NCBI RefSeq assembly: GCF_020921035.1
Contig: NC_063157.1
Location: 11,692,001 to 11,756,000, forward strand
Direction of reading: 5' to 3'
DNA from: Rhodamnia argentea
Lineage: Eukaryota; Streptophyta; Magnoliopsida; Myrtales; Myrtaceae
Length of the DNA stretch: 64,000 nucleotides
Part shown: in pieces, positions 10,241 to 21,432 of the stretch
Layout: every line of letters begins with the position of its first letter
Position numbering within the stretch: position 1 is the stretch's first letter
Position numbers and translations under genes: made by a program
Notes under the pieces: model-generated
Databases searched by the model: none
Seen by the model: only the letters and a program-made list of their open reading frames with translations
What the model was told of the DNA's origin: nothing

Positions 10241-11727
10241 CAACGTGATGTGAAATTCAAAATTTTTCTCTTGATAAAATAGTATTAAATTTATTTTTCG
10301 AAGCACAATATTGTTTGTCCACAGATTTCATCTTCTTCTTCTTCTTTTCCTTTTAATTGTTTTTTTTCCTTACGTCCACGGCCATGGGCAGTGGGCACCA
10401 TGGGTTAGTTAGAAGAAAAAGCTGGGGCACGCTCTCCGTCGCAACCAGTCGTAGCCGCCGTCGAGACGTCAATGGAGCGTGACGTTAACGAGCGCAGACA
10501 GCGCGTGGGGGCGCCACCGAAATGGGAAAAAAAACGCAATCAGCGGCATTGAATTTTCTAACGAAGCAAATTAGCGACAGTTTTGAGTCAACTCCGACAC
10601 TGTTCATTTTGGATCCGTGAAGACGGCAAGTCCGAGGACAGAGACAGGATTAGGATTGCTCCTCAATCTTAACGAAATGTCTTAACGAAATGACTGCTGT
10701 CGCCCTCTCGCCTCCCCCATGCGCGCCTGCTCTGATGTATTTGATTGAATGAAACTTCTTGGCTACTTTTATGTCTGCATTGGACCTGTGTGGAGTGATG
10801 TGGTTTTTCGCTTAGCTCTTGTCGTTCCGTGGCTCTCTCTGTTGTAGGAGGGGGACCCGGTTTCTGAATTGGGGAAAGTGAAAGTTGTTTGCTTCAACGG
10901 CGTTGGTGCTGTGAATTGTCGTCCTGGCTCACACCTTGCCGGCCGTCTGTCGAGCTTCCGTGGATTGTGGTCGTGACGACGGGTGACATTCAAGCACCGG
11001 TCGAATGATCTTCTCAATGGGTCGGTTGAGTTAATGGAGGACCGGCCTTGTCTTTTCACGGATCCGACTCGACTCGAGAGCAAGATGAGCCAACTTGCGA
11101 AATTTTGAATCAGTGCAGAGGGAAGAGAAATGATTTCGACGAAATCGCTCTGGTCTTTGATCCGGTCGTCCCAGGCATTATTAGTCGTGAAGCAAGTGGG
11201 CATCATGGCTCTGGATATGTGGCGATTTAGGCAATGATTCTTGGTTAAGGCATGGGGACTGCCGATGGTGATCATGCTTTCTTAAGACTTTGAGCTGGGG
11301 TTAGTGTTCGTTGGGAATGATTATCGCATGAGTGGTGCAATTTCAACTTCGAGCATGCTTCTTGTGCCAAACATGCGAGGGCTCTCGCTCCCTCTCTCGG
11401 CTGATTCATGACAGAGAAGAGCGGTGATGGATGAGAGGACGATCTGTGGAGACAAAGTCCATTTGAGTCGTGTGTGGGTCGAGAATTTGAGATTAGCCCG
11501 TCCGTGGATGTGGGATTTCCGGCTTCCTCGATTGTCTTTCTTGGTCGGCAGAATACCGTCACCCATTGTTGCTTAAAAAAGGTCTGAGTTGACACAAACG
11601 GGGCGATTATTGCACTCCAAGGATTGTCCACAAGGACGGTCCTCGAGTTCCTCCTCGCTCCATTGGAGTGCTTCCAAGTTCCTGTGTTACTGATCCAGTT
11701 GCGAAAGGGTCGAGAGACATGCGAGGG
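10241..11727. other. intergenic, no gene recognised
   Basis: Moderately GC-rich DNA downstream of the 154-residue gene. It holds many short frames on both strands but no recognised domain. A short tandem duplication (CTTAACGAAATG twice) lies at about 10669-10692. It may hold 3' leader or non-coding transcript, which cannot be told from sequence. Confidence 0.35.
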
Positions 11728-11952
11728 TATGTTTGTTTGGGTGAAGGAACTTTTAGCGAATTAGTTTTTTAGAATTTAACATGTTCGGTTTTGCTGAAAA
11801 TGATCTGTCAACGGAAAATCATTTACGGATAAAGAAAATTTGCGTGCTTAACAGTTAGAAAAAGAAGTTCCTTCCTAATCTGAAATGGGAAATCATTTCT
11901 CGAAAAAATCATTTTCTTTAATCATGAAATAATCCTTGAAATAAACACACCC
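11728..11952. repeat. MITE-like repeat, member of a dispersed family
   Basis: Starts TATGTTTGTTTGGGTGAAGG and ends AAATAAACACACCC, which pair loosely as inverted ends. Internally AT-rich with AAAATCATTT words. It resembles, less closely, the copies at 20842-21040, 45769-46015, 47057-47294 and 62186-62345. Confidence 0.4.
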
Positions 11953-12433
11953 AGATTAGAAAAATCTTCAAAATCAACCTAGTCCTATTCAGTCCCTCTC
12001 ACGTTGGGTTACTTGGGTCCCGAATTATGACTACAAAATAGGTCTATACATTCGATGTGTCAAATGTATGGGTCGAATGGACTGAAAATAGGTTTAACCC
12101 AAATTAACCTATTTTCAACGTATATAAGTTCAGGAATTCATGTCTGACCTGGCCTGCATATAGCTGGTTTGATTCGAATAATTCGTGTTTTAAAGGCATG
12201 AATTAAACCTACCTTTCTTTTTTTCAAAAAAAATAAAAAAACCTACCTTTCTTTCCTTTTTACAATTTTGCCATTTTGAGGAATACTAGCCACATTTCCG
12301 TTTTACGCTATTAGGCCGCGTGGTCATACATTTCAAGGAAAGCAACCGTTTCCTTTGCTTGTGGAACACAAGATCTTTTCTATTACAAGTTTCGTTTTTT
12401 TCTCTTCCACCTCGACACCAAAATATTGTGACT

Positions 12434-12674
12434 AAAAAAAATTATCCAACCAATTTTAAATTTATTATACGGATCTCAATTCTAAACTTTTCGATTTATC
12501 AATTTAATCCTAAATTTTTTAAAGAAATTTGATATAATCGTTCCCATCAATTTTCGCATGAAATCACAATGACTGAAACACCTCACTAGCAAAAGTGCAC
12601 GATTGGATTAACAAAATTGAAAAAATTATGACTGAATTGACATTAATTTAGAATTAATTGGGCATTATTTTTTT
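12434..12674. mobile_element. Mutator-like MITE, same arm family as 883-1216
   Basis: Left arm AAAAAAAATTATCCAACCAA followed by TCAATTCTAAAC; right arm on the minus strand AAAAAAATAATGCCCAATTA followed by TTCTAAATTAATGTCAATTC. The arms pair imperfectly over about 100 bases. Old and degraded; ends approximate. Confidence 0.45.
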
Positions 12675-12859
12675 AAAAGTAAACATAGAAAAGGAAAACC
12701 ATAAGAAGAACAGTCACTCAGGTTTTGTTTTTTATTCTCAAAACCTTTCATCTTACGCAACGCATAACATACCCGACCTAACCCAACCCATATTACTAAT
12801 GCACTTTTACATTTAACCGAATTTAGGAAAACTTATTTCTTATAGAAAATTTTTATCAC

Positions 12860-12925
12860 GGGTCACAAGCAAGGGCCGGCCGACCCTCGCCGGCCGCAAT
12901 CGAGGGTCTCGGCCCTCGCCTAATT
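12860..12925. other. orphan GC-rich TIR-element core
   Basis: A GC-rich island (GGCCGGCCGACCCTCGCC, GGTCTCGGCCCTCGCC) followed by a purine-rich tract (GAAGAAAAAGGAAAAGAAAG) in AT-rich DNA. This is the same arrangement as the cores of elements 43314-44144 and 51876-52335, but paired arms were not found here. Confidence 0.4.
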
Positions 12926-13166
12926 TCGTAGAAGAAAAAGGAAAAGAAAGAAAGAAAAATGAAATAAAAAATGAAAAATAAAATAAAAAGAAATGTTTAT
13001 GATCCATTTAAGCTTGTTAGGTAACCCATTTATTGCGATTAATGGCCGTGACTAAAGTTTCTTCTCGGCCTGGTAGGATTAGAAAGTACCCATCTCGATT
13101 TATCCATGGTTAAAACTAAAGAATAGAGTCCGAGTTCCGTTGGTGTAAAAATTGAATAACATTGAG

Positions 13167-14637
13167 TAGATGTATCAATATGGGTTGAAAATCTATATCT
13201 AACCCATATTCAATAAAATGGGTCGAATATGAATTAGTCAAGTTCCAATAAATTTCGATAAAAAAAAAAAGTTCTAATAAATGGGTAGTAAATAGGTATG
13301 AATTTTAAATCTAATTACGTGTGGATTGTAAATGAGTTTACCTTTGAACCCTTTTACAACCCATTTAGCTAGACAAATCCAATCCACTTGTAATTCACTT
13401 TGCTTGTAAAATTCATTAGTTTAAATCTTTTTTTTATTTTTATTTTTTATTTTTATTTTTATTGTTTACAAGTAAAAGAAAGAAAGAACCATTAAAAATA
13501 AAATCAAAATTGAAAAATATAAAAACTGTTGAAAGAAGTAGAGTATGGTTGTCCGCCGCCTCCGTCCACCACCTGCCGCCTCTGAATGGAGCCAGTCAAT
13601 CCTAATCAGTAACATGCCATTTCGATTTCTAATCTTCATCAAAAACAGGGTGTGACAAAGAGGAGGGATTACTTGGTTTATCAACGGTGTCGAAGTTAAC
13701 AGTTCGTTGCCGCGAAGCAGGGGAAAGAAGGTGCGGCTCTGAGATGGTGAGAAACTGCGGCAACAACAGGTTAACCGCATGAAGATGGCGACGAGCGACA
13801 ATGAATAGAGGCAAACGGCGGGCGACTTTTCAGGCGAAACATCATAGAAACCTCCGAGACTTGTCGTTCAAGCCGTGCTTTTTCACAAAGTTCCCCTTCT
13901 TTCTCTGTTACTCCTTTTTTTCTCAATTAACGTCACCTTGAACAAGAATGAAAGAAGACGAAAGAATCCGAGAGCGACTAAGAGAGAGGACCAACGGGAA
14001 TCATCGGGAGGCGCTGGGACAAGTGGCGGCTGCAGCCTGCAGGCTGAAATGGTGGAGGCGTGTGGGAGATCGAACGGGGGAAGAGTGGGAGATTCGAGAG
14101 AGAACAAAAAAGGGAACTTGGAGAGCCGTTCACTTGAGAGTCCTTGAGCGAAAAATCAAAGAACCACATTTTCTTCTTTTTTTTTCTTGTGTCGAAGACC
14201 GCCATGTCGATCGCCGTCTGCCGTCGACCGTAGACCAACTGCCGTTTGCTGTCGCTCACCGCCCGCCGTCGACTACCGTCGCCATCCGCAGTCACCACTC
14301 ACTGTCTTCGACCGCCAGGATTTCAAAGGGAAAGAAAGGAACATAAAATAAAAAATAAAAAAAAATTTCTAAAAAAAAAATTTGCATAAAATATTTTAGC
14401 AATATAATTTTTTTTAACAAATATAAGGATAAAGTATTTCATGATTTGATTAAATATAGAATTATTTAAATAATGCTGGTTGGGTTGGGAATGGATTAGT
14501 TATAAGATTGGATCGAGTATGGGTCGTTAGATTTATGCTGCATGAAAATGGGTCAAAAAGGGTTAAATGAGTCAATATGGATCGAAACATATTAATCCGA
14601 TCCAAACTTGACCTAATCCACCCGCTCGACACCTCTA
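13167..14637. mobile_element. hAT-like non-autonomous element, 1.47 kb
   Basis: The left tip TAGATGTATCAATATGGGTT and the minus-strand right tip TAGAGGTGTCGAGCGGGTGG share most positions of the outer 20 bases. ACATTGAG (13159-13166) and GCATTGAG (14638-14645) flank them, a near-perfect 8-bp target duplication. Both arms carry alternating GGGTC/GACCC-type words. The centre (about 13540-14330) is GC-rich with CGCCGTCGACC-like repeats and several overlapping short frames on both strands, none with a recognised domain, and no transposase. The last 300 bases match the element end at 180-424. Confidence 0.75.
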
Positions 14638-14645
14638 GCATTGAG

Positions 14646-15184
14646 TAGTTGTTGACGATTTGGTCTGGATATGTGCTGATGTGATATTATGAATCGAAAC
14701 CTTGCTCTAGTTTTGCATATAGGACCCTCACCTAAGACGCTCACCATGCGATGCTGATTGGAGCGTGTTTCGGCATGTATCATGTGGCTAATGCTTCTCA
14801 TTAACTGGAGCGCAATTTCGGCTATTTCCCGTTGTTACCGAATAAAAGTTGAACCTGCGTTTGTTTTGTCTGTTGTTATATTCGAATGATCTTACATGGT
14901 GAGCGATGGTGAGAAAGTTGCATGGAAGTCACTTGTGTGAACAACACAAAACATTCAATTTCAAGATTGAGCGGTTAATTTCGGGGCAAACCAAGTTAGG
15001 GTATGATTTTCGGTTGAACAGCAGTTAGAGTTTCAAATTTGGGATTTTGCTTCGACTTGGCTAGTTTGGAGCAAACCTAGAGTTTAGGAGTTAGATGTTA
15101 ACTGGGCACGTCAACGAGCCGCGTCAATCTAATGAATTAATGAATTATGGCCACTTCGGATTTTCGATGACCCAACTAGAGTTG
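14646..15184. other. intergenic, no gene seen
   Basis: Mixed-composition DNA with no paired arms and no convincing frame. Confidence 0.35.
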
Positions 15185-15290
15185 GCAATTAATTTTTCAA
15201 AAAATCGACACTTGAGTGGTAAAAAAATTGATATTGAAATAAGCGTTGTACATATTTTTTTTTTTTAGCACTTCTTATGTCCTTTTGCCA
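15185..15290. repeat. solitary arm of the 6364-7485 Mutator-like family
   Basis: Reads CGACACTTGAGTGG...GCGTTGTACATATT...TAGCACTTCTTATG...TCCTTTTGCC, the order and spacing seen in the right arm of element 6364-7485. The opposite arm is missing. Confidence 0.6.
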
Positions 15291-15451
15291 AGGATATGAC
15301 AGCAATGTGCCCTTAGCATACCCTTCAATTAATTGAGTTGAAGGTGGGTTCTTTGCGGACCCACTACACCCCACCATTAATTGAACTTTCCTTTATTATA
15401 CCCGTTTCAATCTACATATTAAATTTTAGGTAACTCATATGTTACTCAACT

Positions 15452-15501
<50 letters not shown>
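15452..15501. repeat. compound microsatellite (TA)n(GT)n
   Basis: About 11 TA units followed directly by about 13 GT units. Confidence 0.95.
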
Positions 15502-15858
15502 AGTGAGGGAATGGATAGCATATTATGGAGTGTGAAAAGAATCTTACACAAGCGGCTTTCTGCATCATATATCTTAAAAGGTTGGTAATCACATCATTTA
15601 AAAAACGAAAAAAGTCACTCGGGGTAACATCTTTCATGTCGATATCTCTACACTGTTATCTTAGAAAAGGATATTGCGAGGGCTATAACTTTTATACAAC
15701 GTTCAACTCCGTACTAAAAAGTTTTTAAGCGATTGGTTCGACGTGACTTTTTAAACCAAATCTTGACTCCGGTATGGCTTTTTAATGGGGAACCGAAGTC
15801 CAACGCGGAAAAATTTCCATCAGACATAACAACGACGTTTAATGTAAAGCTGCGGAAA

Positions 15859-15882
15859 TCTCTCTCTCTCTCTCTCTCTCTC
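15859..15882. repeat. (TC)12 microsatellite
   Basis: Uninterrupted TC dinucleotide run. The surrounding 15502-17240 holds short frames only and no recognised gene. Confidence 0.95.
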
Positions 15883-17240
15883 GATATCCACATATTCGTC
15901 ATCTACGTTCATTTCTTTAATCTTCAACCATTGTGATGTGTGGGCATCAATTGTTACTTCCCATGGTCGTTACCAAAGCCCTAAAATCGAGCAACTTCAG
16001 CTTTTGCAAACGCCAGACAGGAACAAACGCATACAGAGGCCCTTCTCATTCGTGTTGCTCCAATCAGAACTCTTTTCTTCGCAATCTTCACCGTCCGTTC
16101 ATGAAACTTACTCCACACAGGAAAAATCACAACCGTTGAAGGTGGTGATGCAGGGGAGTTACGTGGTGTACCCCTTACGGAGAGGTGAGCCTGAAGTACC
16201 GAAGCAATGCCCAATGATGGTATTTGCTGATAATGGTTTCTTTGCCATGAAATTAAGGGCAAACTGTGCAATGATATCATATTGATCTTTCTCTTCATTG
16301 GAAATTTGACAAAGTGATTTCGCCCCAATTTCAAAAATTGGAATTCGGAGTTCCTCAAGAATATACTGGATGTTGCCATTAATTCACTTGCCGGATTCAT
16401 CTCGCCGGCTGGTCACGTCGGATATTATGTAACAAATTAATGACATGTCAGATTTTACGGCCATTCAAATTTTCGATGATACCAAAGTTATCGAATCCTT
16501 ATCAAATCAACACTAAATTGACCTCCGTGCGAAAATTACGACACTTGTAAAGTCTTTTTCTCCTGTCCATCCACTTGACATTTCCAATTTAGATGCAAGG
16601 AAGTGGGACCAAATGCCACCAAACCCTAATTGACCAAGAGAGGAGACTCTTGGCCCTCCTTCTTTGATGGGTTCGGGCCTCGGGGGGATGTTTGTCCTTT
16701 CTTTAAAGCGCCTTTTACTCTTTCGAGATGAGGGAGACTTTTAAAAACTTTATTTTGCTTTTTGGCTTTTCGAGGAAAAGGAGAAGACACTTCTCAATTA
16801 TGGAGGAGTTAGTGTGCTTCTCTTTCTTTCTTGTGTTTTTTTTCTCGTGGGGGTGGCGGGACCCCCAAAATTCGGGACTCGAATGATTCCGACTCCCACT
16901 TTGGTGCATTTGTTGCTCGGTATGTATGGGCATGACAACTGCAAAATGTAGTGCTCTTGTCAGTGTCGCCACCCTCCATTATGCTGCCTACTTATGGAGA
17001 ACGTATCCATCAATGGATTGGCATCAAAATCTTCTTATTTATTTTATCTTGACGATAATTGTTTTTTTTTTTTTGTCAGGACGATAATTGTTGAATGTAT
17101 ATAAAATATATATAAATCCATTTTCTTTTCTTTTCTTTTTATCATTGATCCATTTTCTTTTAAGTAATCATAAATTATATGAATCTCATGATAAAAGCTT
17201 ACCGCGAAGTGTTACAAGATTAGCTCATCTCTAAAATCTT

Positions 17241-18527
17241 AGAGTGCCCATGGTAACACTTCTGAAGTAGAAATCATTTGGTAGCGCAATTTTTGAAGTA
17301 GAAATCTGTTTGGTTATGCAACTTTATTTTTCTATTTCTGAAGTAATTTTTTGCTTCGGATATTATTTTTAAACAACTTTTAGAAGTTAAAAAAAAAAAA
17401 AAGGTTACTTCTCTCCATAAGTTAAAACTAGAAAGAGATAATCCACCGCCAGTGACCGCCATATGCCGCCGCAGGTCTCCTCCAGCCGTTAAATAAACAA
17501 ATAATTTTAAAAAATTAAAAATTTATAATAATTTTCACTGAATTTGAATTTGTATTGCATGAAAGTGTTTTAGCAATATCATTTTTTTATCGAACCATAA
17601 GAAATAAATGTTCTACAATTTGGTTAAACGGCATCCCACAAAGGCATAATTATGGCAAAGTGGATTGAGCAATGGACCCAATTTAGTTAAATGGCATCCA
17701 CAAATATTTTGAAGTGGGCCGAGCAATCCCACAAAGATGGAATTATACTATTGTTGCTGCTGTCTTTGAACTTTTCAAGTCATCTATCTTATTTCTTAGA
17801 TTCTTAAAAGCAAGAAAATTTGACATTGAGAAGGCAAAATGCATGTATGTTTCTATATGTCAATATTCTTCACACCCTTCAAAGTACTATGCAGGGTTTG
17901 TGAATGTCATTCTCATATGCACTTGGTTGGAATTTCTCATTATGTTCTCAACAAGTACTAGATCAAATTGTTATAAAGAATTGTTGCTTATCATAAACCA
18001 ACTCGTCCAATGGTATGGTTTACTTAATGTATCATGATGTACCTCCGAATTAGAGATGGTTTAGGCACGAAAAGGTTTACATACTATGCCCATTGTAGCA
18101 TAAACCACACTATAGGCACAGGCGAGGAAGCACCGGAACTACTCGTGCTTTTAGCGTGGATATATCAGCTCACCCATCGTATTTGTTAATTGAAATTTCC
18201 CCATAAAATTGTTCTCCATTTGCATAAAATAATTAAATCACCAATTGTACATAAATTTGTAAGTATTTGCATTTCACTTTTCTCAAATAGCATACATTTT
18301 AAGTTAGAATCAATATTTTTTTGTAAAAAATTTTGTATTAGTAATGTTCCAAAAGCATAAATTTTCAACCATTACCGGACAAATTACTATTCCAAAAGCA
18401 GAAATTTTGTCCTATTATCAAATGTCTTTCTTTGATCAGAAATTAATTTTTGGAGCAAAAGTAAAAAAATCAACTTCTGCTCAAAAGTAGAAGTAAAACA
18501 AAAGTGTTGCCATGTGAGCCCCTGGAC
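17241..18527. mobile_element. candidate TIR element carrying a SEC14-like gene fragment
   Basis: The left side reads GAGTGCCCATGGTAACACTT and the right side, on the minus strand, GGGGCTCACATGGCAACACT. They share CATGGYAACACTT and then continue with related words (TTCTGAAGTAGAAAT / TTTACTTCTACTTTTGAG). A third isolated end of this kind is at 52735-52825. No target duplication was confirmed, so the outer borders are uncertain. Between the arms lie a stretch like the hAT ends (17540-17600, GTATTGCATGAAAGTGTTTT) and a SEC14-like fragment. Confidence 0.4.
17756..17850 (+). pseudogene. fragment of a SEC14-type (CRAL-TRIO N-terminal) lipid-transfer protein gene
   Basis: In the plus frame the translation includes FLRFLKARKFDIEKAKCM, which is the well-known CRAL-TRIO N-terminal signature of plant SEC14-like phosphatidylinositol-transfer proteins (usually FLKARKFDIEKAKHMW). 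It is followed at once by sequence that does not fit the family, and no neighbouring exon encoding the lipid-binding domain was found. This is therefore an isolated exon fragment, probably moved by the surrounding TIR element. A partly duplicated GGCATCCCACAAA / GGCATCCACAAA block lies just upstream (17630-17705). Confidence 0.7.
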
Positions 18528-19468
18528 TCGAATCTTGCTAGAAACACTTCGGATGTAAAATATTAAATGCTTTGATCTAAAGTGGGAAAGTGCATCCTTA
18601 AGATCGCATGGAGAGAAAACCGAGTCGAGGTGTGCGAAACCCGATGAGACACCACTTAACCGCTGAACAGTAAAAAAAAAAAATGGTGTGTAAACTTCCC
18701 AGCAATCATTTCTCAAACCGCTAAACGATAAAAAAAAATTAAATAGTCACTTATATAAGTAAAGAAAATACTTTGATCGTTTATGAAAATATTTAGATAT
18801 AAATTATTGTTGATAATAAAAATATTTTAGCGGAGCCATATGCAATACATTAAAAGTGCATTTTCTTTCTCGGTTCATGTATGTTGATCGGATTTCAATT
18901 GGTTTTCCAACTAAAGTGGTAACGCGGAGGATACATGATAGTGATGTGGTGCCTATGTAACTAGTAATTAGGGTTTATGGATTCCGATCCGATTCAATTC
19001 CCGGGCAATCCAATGGAGCCGGTGAATAATTAGTATGGGTGAGCAATATAGATTTGAATTTTAATTTATTAATTAAAATTAGGTTTGCATTTAAGAAATA
19101 AAAAAAATTGGTGGATCATTAGGTTTACATTTTAGAAATAAAAAAAACATAAACTAGTCCGATCTAGGCAATCCAATTCCTCCCGAAATCAAATGGAAAA
19201 TCACTCGCTCCAATTTTATGGAATAGGAAACCGAACCGAACCGGCTTGTTCGAGTAGTTTCTGATTCGGTCGGTTCGTCTTACACACCCATAATGGTAAT
19301 ACACTCGGAGTTCACTAACAAATGCATGGACTGCGGTCAAAAGGCATCGATTGAAAATAGTAGCAGAAGCAGCAGAGCAATAATAATAATAATAATAATG
19401 CATGATGATTGAAATCATAGCTGGAGAGCGTAACTAAAAAATCTACTACAAATGTGAGATATATTTAA
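18528..19468. other. intergenic, possible degraded hAT remnant
   Basis: No gene. Around 19034-19291 the words TATGGGTGAGCAA and, inverted, TATGGGTGTGTAAG plus CCGAACCGAACCGG recall the GGTTCC-type hAT ends. No target duplication is visible. A short (AAT)n run is at 19378-19399. Confidence 0.35.
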
Positions 19469-19477
19469 TAAAATTTA

Positions 19478-20760
19478 GGGTTAATATCCTTAAAAAATTT
19501 TAACTTTATATCTTGTCCCAATTTTACCTTTTGTCTCATAAACTTGCCACTTTAGGTGCAGTCCTAATTATTAAAGAAATTACCAAAAAGTCTTAAACTT
19601 ATTACAATTATGTCCATTAAATACTAAATTTTTTTAGCAATTTAGTCCTAAAACTTTTGCATTTATGCCAATTGAGTCTTTCCGATCAATTTTGACTGAA
19701 AATCACTAACCTTGCTAGGCCAACACCGATGTGGCTAATTTTTAATAATTTTTTAATAATTTTTTTCTTTTTCTTTTTCTTTCTTCTTCCTCTACCCAGC
19801 TGCTAAACTTGGCAATTAGCCAGAAGAGAAGCCTCACCGGCCTCTACCCGAGCCTTGCCAAATCCGGATGAGGCATCTCCTAGCCTTTGGCCAGCCGCCA
19901 GGCTTGGCGATCGGTTGGAGGAAAAATGAAAGAAAAAAAAAAGAAAATCAAGAAGATATTAAAATATTGTTAAGAATAGGCTATATCAAGTGAGTGATTC
20001 CCGATCAAAATTGGTCGAAAGGATTATATTGATACAAATGCAAAAGGTTTATCATTGAATTTGCAAAAAAAAAAAAAAATTATAACTGAATTGCGCAATT
20101 GTAATAGGTTTATAACCTTTTTGGTAGTTTTCTCCCTAATTCTATCCTAAACTTTTTTTGTCTTATGAAAAACCCTCAACTTTAGGACTAAACCAATTCT
20201 AACCTAATTTTTTGTCGTGTGAAAAAATCAGATTTATGCCCAATTTCAATTTTACCCTAATTTATTTTGTCTCATAGAAATCATCAACTTTTATTTAAGT
20301 CATAAATCTGCCTCCGTTAACCCTCTTTAAAAAATCGCCACTTATGATTTTGCACTCGGTCTTTGATCTCTCATGTTTGGGAATATTCCATCTCTTGAGC
20401 TCGAGCCGCTCGAACGGCTTGTGCTTGGGAGTTCTCCATTTCTCGATTGTCAACGAGATTTTTTGGATGAAGAATTAATAGAGACAAATTTATGACTCAA
20501 GTAAAAGTTTGTGATTTTTTAATGACTTTGTAAAATTTTTAGAGTAAAATTGGCATTGGAAGGTAACATTGGGATCGGACCTAAAGTTGTTAGTTTTTCA
20601 TAGGACAAAAAAATTAGGGTAGAACTAAGACAAAGCCTAAAATTGAGGGTTTTTCATTAGACAAAAATTTTTAAGGTAGAATTTGGACTGAACCTAAAGT
20701 TAGACAAGATATAATTGGGACAAGAGTTATAGTTGGAGTTTTTTTTAGAGTATTAGGCCA
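19478..20760. mobile_element. Mutator-like element with long TIRs, split by a nested element
   Basis: The left arm (19478-19572) reads GGGTTAATATCCTTAAAAAA then ATCTTGTCCCAATTTTACC; the right arm on the minus strand ends with the matching order ATACTCTAAAAAAAAC, CTCTTGTCCCAATTATATC, GGTTCAGTCCAAATTCTACC. Element 19573-20135 has inserted into the left arm; after it the left arm resumes as CTAATTCTATCCTAAAC. Flanks TAAAATTTA and TTAAACTTA agree in 7 of 9 bases. The centre (20330-20460) is mildly GC-rich (CTCGAGCCGCTCGAACGG). No transposase frame. A related fragment is at 42760-43110. Confidence 0.65.
19573..20135. mobile_element. Mutator-like MITE nested in the arm of a larger element
   Basis: Left arm AAAGAAATTACCAAAAAGTC with TTAAACTTATTACAATT; right arm on the minus strand GGGAGAAAACTACCAAAAAG with TATAAACCTATTACAATT. 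Flanked by CTAATTATT (19564-19572) and CTAATTCTA (20136-20144), 7 of 9 matching. The core (19790-19920) is GC-rich and sits between a pyrimidine tract (TTTTTCTTTTTCTTTC) and a purine tract (AAAGAAAAAAAAAAGAAAA). Confidence 0.75.
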
Positions 20761-20841
20761 TTAAACTTATGCAAAAGTAAAATAAAACACCCTCCTGTGA
20801 TAGCCTTTTGGATATTTTGTTCTCGTGCCAAATTTTTTCAG

Positions 20842-21040
20842 TTTGTTTCGCGAAAAATAAATTATATGAAATATATTTTCTAAAAATAGTGGCTTATACT
20901 TTTTGAAATAATTAAGCAATGAAAGATGTTTTCATTATCGACGACATTTTATTTATGAACACTTTCACAGGCAATAAAACTATTTTTGTTCATTTATTTT
21001 TGTAAGCTATCATTTAAAAAAATATTTTCAAAATTAAAAC
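20842..21040. repeat. MITE copy, TTTCGCGAAAAATAAAT family
   Basis: Begins CAGTTTGTTTCGCGAAAAAT, then ATTATCGACGACATTTTATTTATG and a TTCATTTATTTTTGTAAGC block. Same order as copies 45769-46015 and 47057-47294; the right inverted end is lost. Confidence 0.6.
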
Positions 21041-21360
21041 AAAAAGCCACGAAAAAATCATAAATTATGCTCACTGTGACACATTTATCCTATTTTTTTA
21101 GAACATCAAAAACTCCAAACTACACTCATTGTGACACATTTATCCTAGAATCTTTTTTTTTTTTTTTTTGCAACATCGAAAACTCCAAGCTACGCCTATT
21201 GCAACACACTTACTCTAAATTTTTCTTGTAGCATAAAAAATTCAAAAGTAGTACTTATGTAACATGTTTTTCGGTGAAAACAATACCGTTTTTATTTTAC
21301 TTAAGTCATTGGGCACTATGTCAACACTCTTTGTTTTCGGGCATCCGTGTAGGTAGATTT

Positions 21361-21363
21361 TTA
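21361..21363. repeat. possible TTA target duplication, left copy
   Basis: TTA directly precedes the left tip and is repeated at 23456-23458 directly after the right tip. Three bases of TTA/TAA is the PIF/Harbinger-type duplication, but so short a match could be chance. Confidence 0.4.
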
Positions 21364-21399
21364 GGGTCTGTATGGTAACGCACCGGGAAAAATGTTTAT

Positions 21400-21432
21400 G
21401 TTCCCAAAGTGTTCCTGGAACACTTTGGGAAC
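21400..21432. repeat. perfect 33-bp palindrome (16-nt arms, 1-nt centre)
   Basis: Arm GTTCCCAAAGTGTTCC, centre T, then the exact reverse complement GGAACACTTTGGGAAC. A second palindrome around 21465-21485 has arms AAAGTGTTCC and GGAACACTTT about one base. Confidence 0.95.

Noticed and set aside
10769..11631. Minus-strand frames of 119-168 codons
   Set aside because: No recognised domain and no ATG context or splice structure that stands out. Base composition explains them.
13875..14346. Overlapping frames within the hAT-like element 13167-14637
   Set aside because: Arg/Ser/Pro-rich readings in several phases with no domain; treated as composition.
19034..19291. Possible further hAT element (GGGTGAGCA / GGGTGTGTAAG ends, CCGAACCGG words)
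   Set aside because: No matching 8-bp flanks and the arms diverge soon after the tips.
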